Positions 20,422 through 26,588 of a stretch of 26,588 bases of DNA are shown in pieces (within the stretch, counting starts at the first letter, position 1; each line of letters begins with the position of its first letter). A program made the position numbers and the translations under genes. Origin of the DNA: CAKZRD01 sp964549155 (GTDB lineage: Archaea; Nanobdellota; Nanobdellia; Pacearchaeales; GW2011-AR1); the NCBI GenBank assembly GCA_964549155.1, contig CAZJUG010000009.1, positions 1-26,588 on the forward strand, read 5' to 3'. The notes beneath the pieces are model-generated. The model was not told the origin of the DNA and searched no databases. It saw nothing but the letters and a program-made list of their open reading frames with translations.

Positions 20422-21864
20422 TTACTTCTTTGACTTTCTTACCTTTTCTTTTCCCTTAACAGAAGACTTTCTTTTCTTTGCAACGAATAAGAATGCTAAA
20501 ATAATCAATGCAAGTACTATCAATAACCCAACTACGTTTGTAGGCTTGCTTAAGAACTCTCCGATAACAAAACCAGTTAATAATGTGTTTCTATCTTGAT
20601 TTTCTGTGTCTGCTTCATCTTGTGAATCTTGACCTATGATACAACTTTGTGTTTCTGCTGGTTTAGCTGCTGTAGGTGTACAGAAGTTTGCAGGATATGA
20701 AACAATTCTTGTTTGAACTCCATTAGTACATGTAGACCATTCAGACACAGACCATTCAGTTGTACAATAACCTGATCCTCCAGTTGAACCTGAAGTTGTT
20801 GTAGTAGTAGAAGGTTCGGCTGCAACAAAATAAGATGCCTTCGTAGCATTAAATTCACAAATTCCAGAGGATACAAGACAGCTTGAAGGACTCAATCCAT
20901 CACTTGTCCAACCAGAAGATCCAGTTGTAGACCTAAACACATTCAATGTTTGACCATTATAATCTGTTCCCACAAAGATTTTTATTGTGATTGGTTTGCT
21001 AAATTCAAGACCAAAATTAGGTATACCAAATTGCAAGGCCCCAGTCATTCCGCTTATTCCGCTCAATTCACTTAAATTAGCAAGAGTAGATTGTATTGCT
21101 GTAACATTAATATTTCCATCTGCTCCAGATATTGTTGTATCTGCAGGAATCAATACTTCAAAAGTTTCATTACCTGAAGTTAGATTTATTGTCCAGTCAG
21201 AGATTGTAGTAACATTTGGAATGTCCTCAAGGGAACCATTTACATCAGGTAATAAGAATCCTATATCATCAAAGATCTCGTTATCTGAAGGTACTTTTGC
21301 TCCAACTGAAAAATAGCTAACCTCGGAACTATAGTCTTTTCCACCAAGGGTTGTAGAAATCTTTGCTTCATACTCTGTTCCAGGTACAATGTTGTAATCT
21401 CGAGAAGTGTTTATCTTTATTTCATAAGACAAATGAGTATTTGAAAAACCATAATTGTAATCATAGCCATAGCCATATTCTTCGCCATAAGCATAGCCAT
21501 ATCCATAACCATATTCAAATCCATAACCATATCCAGTATCTAAGGCAGTTTTTGTTAAAGAAACTTCTACACCCTTACAAGCTTGCCCACCAGTAAGATC
21601 ATTTCCGTTAACATCGAAAACACAATGAGTCACATCATTAAGAGTTAAATTTATTGCCATAACCTCAATTCTTTCATTAGACTTTATGTCTAGTGTTGCA
21701 GTAGTTGTAATAACTTCTCCCTCAATAGGAACTTCATTATCGAAACTTCCCAAACCAACACTGAAAGCATTCGCTGGACCTGCAAAAATCAATAAACCAA
21801 CAACTAGAAGAGTTACCAAACTAGAAAAGATTCCTGTCTTAGTTTTTGCATCCTTGAATTCCAT
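20422..21864 (-). CDS. Anchored surface protein with Tyr-Gly tract and thrombospondin-like module
   Basis: 480 residues. Signal peptide with hydrophobic core about 12-31 (ending ANA). A beta-rich domain (about 34-100) precedes a tract at 111-140 that is almost only Gly and Tyr with some Glu, Asp and Ala. Further beta domains span 145-350. A Thr/Ser linker (TTTTTSGSTGGSG) leads to a TSP1-like module at 367-408 with CTTEWSVSEWSTCTNGVQTR and six cysteines. A span at 444-461 and a Lys/Arg tail (KKRKSS...RKSKK) anchor it in the membrane. It has many N-x-S/T sites. A role in cell-surface structure or host contact is inferred. TATA box at 21887-21895 gives leaderless spacing. Confidence 0.8.
   Translation of the reverse strand: MEFKDAKTKTGIFSSLVTLLVVGLLIFAGPANAFSVGLGSFDNEVPIEGEVITTTATLDIKSNERIEVMAINLTLNDVTHCVFDVNGNDLTGGQACKGVEVSLTKTALDTGYGYGFEYGYGYGYAYGEEYGYGYDYNYGFSNTHLSYEIKINTSRDYNIVPGTEYEAKISTTLGGKDYSSEVSYFSVGAKVPSDNEIFDDIGFLLPDVNGSLEDIPNVTTISDWTINLTSGNETFEVLIPADTTISGADGNINVTAIQSTLANLSELSGISGMTGALQFGIPNFGLEFSKPITIKIFVGTDYNGQTLNVFRSTTGSSGWTSDGLSPSSCLVSSGICEFNATKASYFVAAEPSTTTTTSGSTGGSGYCTTEWSVSEWSTCTNGVQTRIVSYPANFCTPTAAKPAETQSCIIGQDSQDEADTENQDRNTLLTGFVIGEFLSKPTNVVGLLIVLALIILAFLFVAKKRKSSVKGKEKVRKSKK
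21443..21534 (-). repeat. Imperfect tandem repeat encoding Gly-Tyr
   Basis: Units close to CCATAnn recur through this stretch on the plus strand and encode GY, GYGY and EYGYGY blocks. The register is 6 bases (two codons), with third-position variation. Confidence 0.7.
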
Positions 21865-21886
21865 TGTTTTCTGATGTTTTTTTTAG

Positions 21887-21895
21887 TATTTAAAT
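21887..21895 (-). promoter_or_regulatory. TATA box of the surface protein gene
   Basis: Minus-strand ATTTAAATA, centred 27 bases before the ATG at 21864. Confidence 0.6.
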
Positions 21896-21948
21896 CTTGC
21901 GATTTCTATACTTATTGTAAAATGTAATACTATTTAAACCTTTTGTTT

Positions 21949-21975
21949 ATGTGTTATTCTTAAGTGATAGCACAT
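21949..21975. other. Intergenic hairpin
   Basis: ATGTGTTAT and ATAGCACAT pair over nine positions (one G-T) around a nine-base loop, about 12 bases after a TATA-like TATTTAAACC. No reading frame is associated. Otherwise the interval 21896-22061 holds nothing I can assign. Confidence 0.3.
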
Positions 21976-22061
21976 TTGAAGTTTTTATATGGAGGAATAA
22001 GAGATTTAAGTGAAATTAGAGTTGAAGTGGGGAAATAGGGCTAAATTCAGAGAAATTTATA

Positions 22062-22186
22062 TTAGAATCCAAAAAACTTTTCATAATCTTTGTGATCCAT
22101 CCAATCCAAAATAATTGCTAAAACCTTTTTAACTTCTCAAAACTTTCTTTTAACTCTTTATCAGCAAAAACTACTTGAGATTCCAT
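22062..22186 (-). pseudogene. RelE-type toxin gene with its middle deleted
   Basis: From ATG 22186 the frame reads MESQVVFADKELKESFEKLK and then stops at a TAG in 22118-22120. Immediately after, in another frame, come KKVLAIILDWMDHKDYEKFF and GF, then TAA at 22062-22064. These are the recognisable first and last segments of archaeal RelE-family mRNA interferases (start with FADKxLKxSFEKLK, end with ILxWxDHKxYEKxF). The central 40-50 residues, including the usual catalytic region, are absent and the junction is out of frame. It overlaps the upstream partner gene by 16 bases. It should be inactive. Confidence 0.75.
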
Positions 22187-22398
22187 CTTAAATCACTCCG
22201 ATTTTTATACTTCTCATAAAGAGCAGGATTCCAGATATAAACAACATAGCCCTCATTATCTAATGCAATTTTATTTACACTTTGTAAATATTCAATTATC
22301 ACTTGAAATGTTTGCCACATTACTTTTTTAGGAAGAGAATTAAATAATTCTGTTTTTTTGAATGCTCCACTATTCTGATCAATAAACTTTTCTACCAT
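22171..22398 (-). CDS. Winged-helix-like partner (probable antitoxin) of the RelE remnant
   Basis: 75 residues. MVEKFIDQNSGAFKKTELFN, then LPKKVMWQTFQVIIEYLQSV, then NKIALDNEGYVVYIWNP form a small winged-helix pattern: helix, turn with SLPKKV, recognition-type helix, and a two-strand wing. The C-terminal YEKYKNRSDLRW is basic. Proteins of this layout occur immediately upstream of RelE-type toxins in archaea as I recall, and here the stop codon lies inside the toxin remnant. An inverted repeat flanks its TATA box. It is intact although the toxin is not. Confidence 0.72.
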   Translation of the reverse strand: MVEKFIDQNSGAFKKTELFNSLPKKVMWQTFQVIIEYLQSVNKIALDNEGYVVYIWNPALYEKYKNRSDLRWNLK

Positions 22399-22419
22399 TT
22401 AGAAGATTCTCGTAGTCAT

Positions 22420-22467
22420 AAATCTTACACTCTACGTTTGATAAATAGATTTGTAAGGGTAAGATTT
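22420..22467 (-). promoter_or_regulatory. Promoter with flanking inverted repeat (toxin-antitoxin operator)
   Basis: AAATCTTAC (22420-22428) and GTAAGATTT (22459-22467) are perfect inverted copies 30 bases apart, on either side of a minus-strand TATA-like CTATTTATC at 22439-22447. A further GATTTGTAAG lies at 22449-22458. The layout suits autoregulation by the winged-helix protein. Confidence 0.5.
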
Positions 22468-22510
22468 AACTTGTTCTTATTTATAACCACTCTTTAGTTA
22501 CACTAAACCT

Positions 22511-22524
22511 AAAGCTTTTTAAAC
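22511..22524 (+). promoter_or_regulatory. BRE/TATA element of the surface operon
   Basis: AAAGCTTTTTAAAC, TATA part about 25 bases before the ATG at 22545. This is the first promoter of a four-gene operon that runs off the window. Confidence 0.6.
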
Positions 22525-22544
22525 TGGTTTTCTTTAAGATATTT

Positions 22545-22823
22545 ATGACATATATAACTGAATGTAGTATTTGTAGGGATTGGAGGAATCCTAAACCTGA
22601 AGATCCTAAGGAACCTTATAATCCTAATTTTTATACTCCGACTCAAGGACAGAGGAGAGAATATTATCTCTCTGGGAAAAAATTTAGTCACGGACTTTGT
22701 CCGCCAGGTACTATTTTAACTTTGAGAAAAATTGATCTTCCAGAGAGTGAACTCCAAAAGATGATTGAAGAAGTTTTTACAGAAATTCCGATACAGGAAG
22801 AGACAGGGAAGGAGAGAAAATGA
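22545..22823 (+). CDS. Small protein with C-x2-C and FSHGLCP motifs
   Basis: 92 residues. CSIC is at 7-10 and KKFSHGLCPPGT near 45-56. The pairing of C-x2-C with FSHGxCP recalls the zinc-binding tail found next to bacterial response-regulator or PAS proteins (C-x2-C ... FSHGxCPxC). In this protein the last cysteine is replaced (CPPG), so metal binding is uncertain. Middle region PKPEDPKEPYNPNFYTPTQG is Pro-rich and probably extended; the C-terminus is acidic. First gene of the operon; its last 4 bases overlap the coiled-coil gene. Confidence 0.7.
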   Translation: MTYITECSICRDWRNPKPEDPKEPYNPNFYTPTQGQRREYYLSGKKFSHGLCPPGTILTLRKIDLPESELQKMIEEVFTEIPIQEETGKERK

Positions 22824-23878
22824 TTTTCAAACCAAAAGAGGACAAAGAACTAGAAAGGAAGGTTTCTGTTATAGACTCTAAACTGCAGAAGTCTTTCCAG
22901 TCTGTAAAGCAAGACATTGCTAGTTTGAAGAGTTCTCAAGGAAATTTCAAGAAAATTGAAGAGAAGCTTTCTGAACTACAAGAAGACTTGAAAAAGAGTC
23001 AATTTGAGAAAGCCAAGAAAGAGAACACCCAAGATATTTCCAAAGAGTTGAAGTTTCATAAAGAAATTGAATCTTTGAAGTTTCAGTTGGAAAAAGAGAA
23101 ACAGAGGAATTCATTAGAGCTTCAGAAAGAAAGACAGAAGTTGGAGTTGGAAAGAGAGAAGGAAAAGCAAAGAAGCGAGAAAGAGAGACAGAATTTGGAA
23201 CTTCAGAAAGAAAAGGAGAAACAGAAAGTTGAATTTGAAAGACAGAAGACGAGGTATAATTCTACTATTTATGATTTGAGAGCGAAGCTTAAAGAGAAAC
23301 AAGAGTTTAAAGGAATCAAGAGAGAGTACGAGAAGCAATTGATTGAGATTTCCCGTTCTCATGAAGAAAGCCAGAAGAAACTTCTTTCCCAGATTGAAAG
23401 GAATAATAGATTAGTGAAGGAGATAGAAGTTCAGAGAAAGAAAGACTTTGAGAAGTTTTTGAAAGAAAAGAACGAGCTTTCAGAGATCTATGAGTTGAAG
23501 TTGCAAGAAGTTCAGTCAAGCAATCATGTTTTCCAGAAGGAATTGATGGACAAGATGGCTTTGCTTAGCAAGAGTTTCTCTGATTCTATGAGAGAGTCCG
23601 ATAAGAGATTTGAAAGAACTTTGCAAAGATTAGAAGAGAAAAGACAAGAGGATAATTTGTTGATTTTGAAGCAGTTGGCTTTAAGGAAGCAAGATGTTCC
23701 AAAGAAGGAAGAGAAGAGAAAGGTGGAGGTTGAGGAGAAAAAACCAGTTGAAAAGAATAAGAAAGGTTTCTTCACCAAGATTGTGGATAGTCTTTCAGAT
23801 GAAAGTCCTGCAAAGAAGGATTCTGTTCCTAAAAAGAAAGGTTTTTTAACTAAAATCGTTGATGGACTAGCAGATTAA
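22820..23878 (+). CDS. Long coiled-coil protein with a duplicated C-terminal motif
   Basis: 352 residues, almost wholly charged helix from about 5 to 300, dominated by Glu, Lys, Gln and Arg. Repeats such as LELQKERQKLELEREKEKQ and NLELQKEKEKQKVEFERQ lie near 95-145. No signal peptide or span. The end carries two copies of KKGF(F/L)TKIVD(S/G)L(S/A)D, residues 314-327 and 339-352, joined by an acidic-basic linker. The copies look like short docking or amphipathic membrane-contact helices (inference). Ribosome-binding site GGAAGGAGAG is just upstream of the ATG; the ATG overlaps the previous stop. One base separates it from the LamG-like gene. Confidence 0.8.
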   Translation: MIFKPKEDKELERKVSVIDSKLQKSFQSVKQDIASLKSSQGNFKKIEEKLSELQEDLKKSQFEKAKKENTQDISKELKFHKEIESLKFQLEKEKQRNSLELQKERQKLELEREKEKQRSEKERQNLELQKEKEKQKVEFERQKTRYNSTIYDLRAKLKEKQEFKGIKREYEKQLIEISRSHEESQKKLLSQIERNNRLVKEIEVQRKKDFEKFLKEKNELSEIYELKLQEVQSSNHVFQKELMDKMALLSKSFSDSMRESDKRFERTLQRLEEKRQEDNLLILKQLALRKQDVPKKEEKRKVEVEEKKPVEKNKKGFFTKIVDSLSDESPAKKDSVPKKKGFLTKIVDGLAD

Positions 23879-23879
23879 A

Positions 23880-25043
23880 ATGAAAGTTTCAAGAAATTTC
23901 GTCAAAGTGTTTTTGGGATTGTTTTTGATTGTGATAGTTGGGAATATCGTAGGAGCAGTTCTTGGAGTTTGGAACCAATGGTATGGCTGGGCATTTTTGG
24001 CTTTGCTCGTTACATTATTCTTTTTGATATTTAGGAAGCATAAAGTCGGATTCATTAAATTTTTAGCCTGGACTTTGCCTGTTTTACTGATTTTGGCGGT
24101 TCTGTATGTTAATTTCCCTATATTCGGATTTGAGAAAGAATATTCAATTCAGGTCTTGGAAGATGGTTCTGTTGTTTCTAGTTCTTCACAGGTTTGGTTT
24201 GAAGATTCCAAGGGAAAGAAGATTAGCAATCTTTCGGATGTTTATAGTTTAGGAACATTTAATTTAGTTGTTGAACCTAAAGTTGTTTTGACCGGAGCAA
24301 ATGTTTCTATTTCAATTAATGGAACAGATGTTTATTTAGCTGAACTAAATTTCTCTGTAGAAGATCACGATTGGGATTATTTCTGGGATTTCACACAAGG
24401 AATTCCTGAACCCTTGGAAGGAACTGCTAAGTTTAGAGAAGATTTGGGTTGTGTTTATTTTAATGGTTCAAATAATGAAACTTTGTTTTATCCAAATAGT
24501 TCAGATATGTTTGAAGATGGAAGCTTTGTTGTTTATGTGGCATGGATGCCAGAAGATGATTTTGGTATGAATCAGCAATTGATTGGACATTATAATTGGG
24601 AATTGTGGAATCATAATTCTTCTGTAAGATTTATGGTTGGAAGATTGGAGAATAAGAATGGGAGTATGCCCACAATTGCAAAACCAACAAATTCAAGTTT
24701 TTTCAATGAAAAACACAATGCTTTGGCAGTTTACAAAGCAGACAAGAACGGATTTGGATTTACAGATTTATTTGTTGATTCTGAATATATTTCTAGACAA
24801 AGATTAAACAATGAGACTCTTTACCTAGATTATAATTGGGATAGAGATTTGACTTTTGGTTGGAGCCCACACAATTATGGAAATAATTCATATTTCACCG
24901 GTTGCATCTACAAAGCAGGATTTGACTTTTCAACTTTAAACTATGTTTCCTCAAAAACTTTCAAGGCTGAAGACAGAACAATAAAAATCCCAATAGTCGG
25001 AACAGGAACCCTTTCTGAAATAAAGATTGAAGTGAGAAAGTAA
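23880..25043 (+). CDS. Membrane protein with an external LamG/concanavalin-like domain
   Basis: 387 residues. Three N-terminal spans (about 8-30, 33-51, 58-78) are followed by a long external part. A beta domain (about 86-160) precedes a domain with the LamG-like jelly-roll pattern: LGCVYFNGSNNETLFYPNSS, then GSFVVYVAWMPED, then QLIGHYNWELWNHNSSVRFM, HNALAVYKADKNGFGFTDLFV and SYFTGCIYKAGF. These domains bind sugars or proteins. It has over ten N-x-S/T sites. It lies between the coiled-coil gene and a GT39-like glycosyltransferase, pointing to cell-surface glycan recognition or modification. Confidence 0.78.
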   Translation: MKVSRNFVKVFLGLFLIVIVGNIVGAVLGVWNQWYGWAFLALLVTLFFLIFRKHKVGFIKFLAWTLPVLLILAVLYVNFPIFGFEKEYSIQVLEDGSVVSSSSQVWFEDSKGKKISNLSDVYSLGTFNLVVEPKVVLTGANVSISINGTDVYLAELNFSVEDHDWDYFWDFTQGIPEPLEGTAKFREDLGCVYFNGSNNETLFYPNSSDMFEDGSFVVYVAWMPEDDFGMNQQLIGHYNWELWNHNSSVRFMVGRLENKNGSMPTIAKPTNSSFFNEKHNALAVYKADKNGFGFTDLFVDSEYISRQRLNNETLYLDYNWDRDLTFGWSPHNYGNNSYFTGCIYKAGFDFSTLNYVSSKTFKAEDRTIKIPIVGTGTLSEIKIEVRK

Positions 25044-25044
25044 C

Positions 25045-26588
25045 ATGGAAATTGAAAACTCTGCAATTTATAGATCTCTCTCCCTTTTATGTTTTAATTT
25101 ATTTATCGCAAGTTTAATTCTTGTAGCTTCTAGTTATTTTTCCCTTTTGATTTTAGATGTAATTGTAAACCCTGATGTTCTTTTTGGAATTGGGATGTTT
25201 CTAGGATTTTTAGCTTTAGTTTTTTGGGAAAATTCTAAGGGGAAGTGGGAGTTTTATAAAAGTAGTATGAAAAGAAAAAAAGAAAGAATTCTAAATGGGC
25301 TCGAAGAAGTTAAACCGGAGAAGGATGACAATTTGTTCTTTAAGGCAGTGCCTTATCTTTTCCTTTTCTTTTTGCTAATTATTGCAATCAATCAATTTTG
25401 GAAGAATCCCTTTCTTACAGCTCAATCCTTAAGAATTACAATTCTCGCAATAACTTTCGGAGCTGTTACATTTTGGAGAAATAGGGAGAGAGTTGAGAAA
25501 GAAATTGAAGATGAAAAAGTTAATGAAGAAAAAGCTGAGGAAAAAAGAGCAAAAGAGTTTGATTCTAAGTTTAGTTTTTTGAAGAAGTTTGATTTTAGTT
25601 ATGGAGTTTCAGAGAATTGGAAGAGTAAAAAATATTTTGTTTCTATTTTAAGAGCTTTGGTTTCGCCTTTCGTTTGGTTTGCGAGATTACCTTATAGTTT
25701 TGTTAAATGGATGTATAAGGAGGGATGGTGGTATTCGACGGGCTTGATTGGAATTGTTATTTTGGGTTTTGTTTTGAGAGTATGGAATTTAAACTACATA
25801 GAAGGATTGGATAATTTTACAATAACTAAAGTAATTAATATGTATTATAATAATGTTTCTTATTATGCATTTTCAAGATTCACTCCAAGTTTGATGGTTT
25901 TTCTATCAAAGATATTTGGGCTAAGTCTTCCAGTTATGAGAATCCCTCCAATTATTTATAGTATGTTTTCTATATTATTAATTTACTTTATAACTAAAAG
26001 AGTATTTTATAATAAATCCACTTCATTAATTTCTTCTTTTTTGTTTGTTATTTCTCCTTGGTCTATAGTTATTTCCAGAATAACTAGAGATTATTCTTTT
26101 GATACAATGATTGTGTTAATCTTTATCTTTCTAAGTTTAGTAGTCATTAAGAAAAATCTAAGTTTATTTAGAAAGATTCTTCTACTCCTAAGTTTCAATA
26201 TTTTAATAGTTATAATATCTATATTAGATAATAGAACTCAATTTTTAATTGCTTGTTTATTTCCAACACTTATTTTAATTTATCTTTGTTTTCAATATGT
26301 TATTCAGAATAAAAAAAATAAGAAATTTATTTTTTTATTATGTTTGGTTTTTGCAATAGGATTTATTTCTCTATACATTTTAAATTATTCCAATTTTACA
26401 AGAGGGTTTAGATTTAATTATCAATTTTTTAATTACTTTTTTAAAGTAAATGCATTCTCTCCTTGGAATTGGTTCCATGGAAATATTTTATCTTCTTTTT
26501 GGATAATTTTTATTTTCTTTACTAACCTTTTTTTTATAACAAAGAAAACTAAGAATAACTTCTTTCTAATGTATACGCTATTTTTATT
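25045..26588 (+). CDS. GT39/PMT-like membrane glycosyltransferase (5' part, cut by window edge)
   Basis: The frame is open from ATG 25045, two bases after the LamG-like stop, to the window end (514 codons, no stop). Two spans at about 12-40 and 45-65, a charged cytoplasmic loop, two more spans, then a Lys/Glu-rich stretch (about 160-185) form an unusual N-terminal extension of about 230 residues. The glycosyltransferase core follows: VLRVWNLNYIEGLDN, then FGLSLPVMRIPPIIYS, then SSFLFVISPWSIVISRITRDY, the usual order of GT-C/GT39 enzymes that use polyprenyl-phosphate sugars. The first-loop acidic motif is GLDN rather than DE. Codon use becomes noticeably more A+T-rich toward the end. Confidence 0.78.
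   Translation, partial: MEIENSAIYRSLSLLCFNLFIASLILVASSYFSLLILDVIVNPDVLFGIGMFLGFLALVFWENSKGKWEFYKSSMKRKKERILNGLEEVKPEKDDNLFFKAVPYLFLFFLLIIAINQFWKNPFLTAQSLRITILAITFGAVTFWRNRERVEKEIEDEKVNEEKAEEKRAKEFDSKFSFLKKFDFSYGVSENWKSKKYFVSILRALVSPFVWFARLPYSFVKWMYKEGWWYSTGLIGIVILGFVLRVWNLNYIEGLDNFTITKVINMYYNNVSYYAFSRFTPSLMVFLSKIFGLSLPVMRIPPIIYSMFSILLIYFITKRVFYNKSTSLISSFLFVISPWSIVISRITRDYSFDTMIVLIFIFLSLVVIKKNLSLFRKILLLLSFNILIVIISILDNRTQFLIACLFPTLILIYLCFQYVIQNKKNKKFIFLLCLVFAIGFISLYILNYSNFTRGFRFNYQFFNYFFKVNAFSPWNWFHGNILSSFWIIFIFFTNLFFITKKTKNNFFLMYTLFL

Noticed and set aside
21443..21534. CRISPR or other spaced repeat array
   Set aside because: The short units are coding Gly-Tyr repeats inside the surface protein gene, with no unique spacers.
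23073..23250. DNA tandem repeat in the coiled-coil gene
   Set aside because: The similarity is explained by Lys/Glu/Gln codon bias and heptad structure. The protein repeat is real but degenerate; no separate element is involved.
1..26588. Insertion sequences, phage genes or a known defence system
   Set aside because: No transposase, integrase, capsid, terminase, Cas, restriction-modification or similar signature was recognised. The only mobile-type traces are the tRNA-end duplication and the toxin relic.

Overview
This is an AT-rich archaeal chromosome segment, most likely from a DPANN lineage of the Woesearchaeota/Pacearchaeota type (inference). The archaeal assignment rests on aCPSF1, aIF2 beta and gamma, aIF1A, a Pno1-like KH protein, S6e, Kae1, aMBF1, DUF424, DUF357, an archaeal UMP kinase and a tRNA without encoded CCA. 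The DPANN assignment rests on many small lineage-type proteins, short intergenic gaps and several unrecognised membrane or coiled-coil proteins. Most first genes have a TTTAAA or TTTATA box centred about 25-27 bases before the ATG, so transcripts are probably leaderless or nearly so. Strong Shine-Dalgarno sites appear only where a gene is internal to an operon or has a leader. I used this spacing to correct several starts.

Layout. 1-54 is the end of an unidentified gene; 55-293 is non-coding and contains a nested hairpin. 294-2928 (minus) carries psmB and aCPSF1. 3032-3935 (plus) is aIF2 beta, a DUF5679 zinc protein and DUF424. 3967-4506 (minus) is an unknown gene. 4614-5548 (plus) is aIF1A and Pno1, then tRNA-Asn(GTT), whose 3' end is repeated about 100 bases downstream. 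5833-6435 is a metallophosphoesterase and 6432-7646 (minus) is aIF2 gamma without its zinc knuckle. 7738-8102 is a small gene that seems frameshifted at a run of six C. 8107-9163 (minus) is a membrane protein and S6e. 9262-10267 is a small protein and UMP kinase. 10350-12830 is a ScpB/GT2/thioredoxin-like operon. 12855-14145 is aMBF1 plus an unknown, and 14132-14413 is DUF357. 14448-15574 pairs a coiled-coil protein with a protein resembling only the N-terminal domain of a secretion ATPase. AlkD, a 46-residue basic protein with a strong terminator hairpin, and Kae1 follow.

17725-20357 is a redox and regulatory block. A thioredoxin-CcdA fusion shares an operon with a membrane-anchored winged-helix protein whose promoter is a perfect 18-bp palindrome. 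It is divergent from a DUF5320 gene and followed by a DUF134 regulator. The DUF5320 and DUF134 promoters share a nearly identical operator-like inverted repeat. A decayed winged-helix C-terminus closes the block.

20422-26588 is cell-surface and accessory: a large anchored surface protein with a Tyr-Gly tract and a thrombospondin-like module, a toxin-antitoxin relic whose RelE-type toxin has lost its middle, and a four-gene operon of zinc-motif protein, coiled-coil protein, membrane LamG-like protein and GT39-like glycosyltransferase cut by the window edge. No rRNA, CRISPR array, IS element, phage structural gene or obvious known defence system was seen. The most novel-looking material is the membrane wHTH/thioredoxin module, the shared DUF134-type operator, the stand-alone secretion-ATPase N-domain gene, and the surface glycosylation operon.
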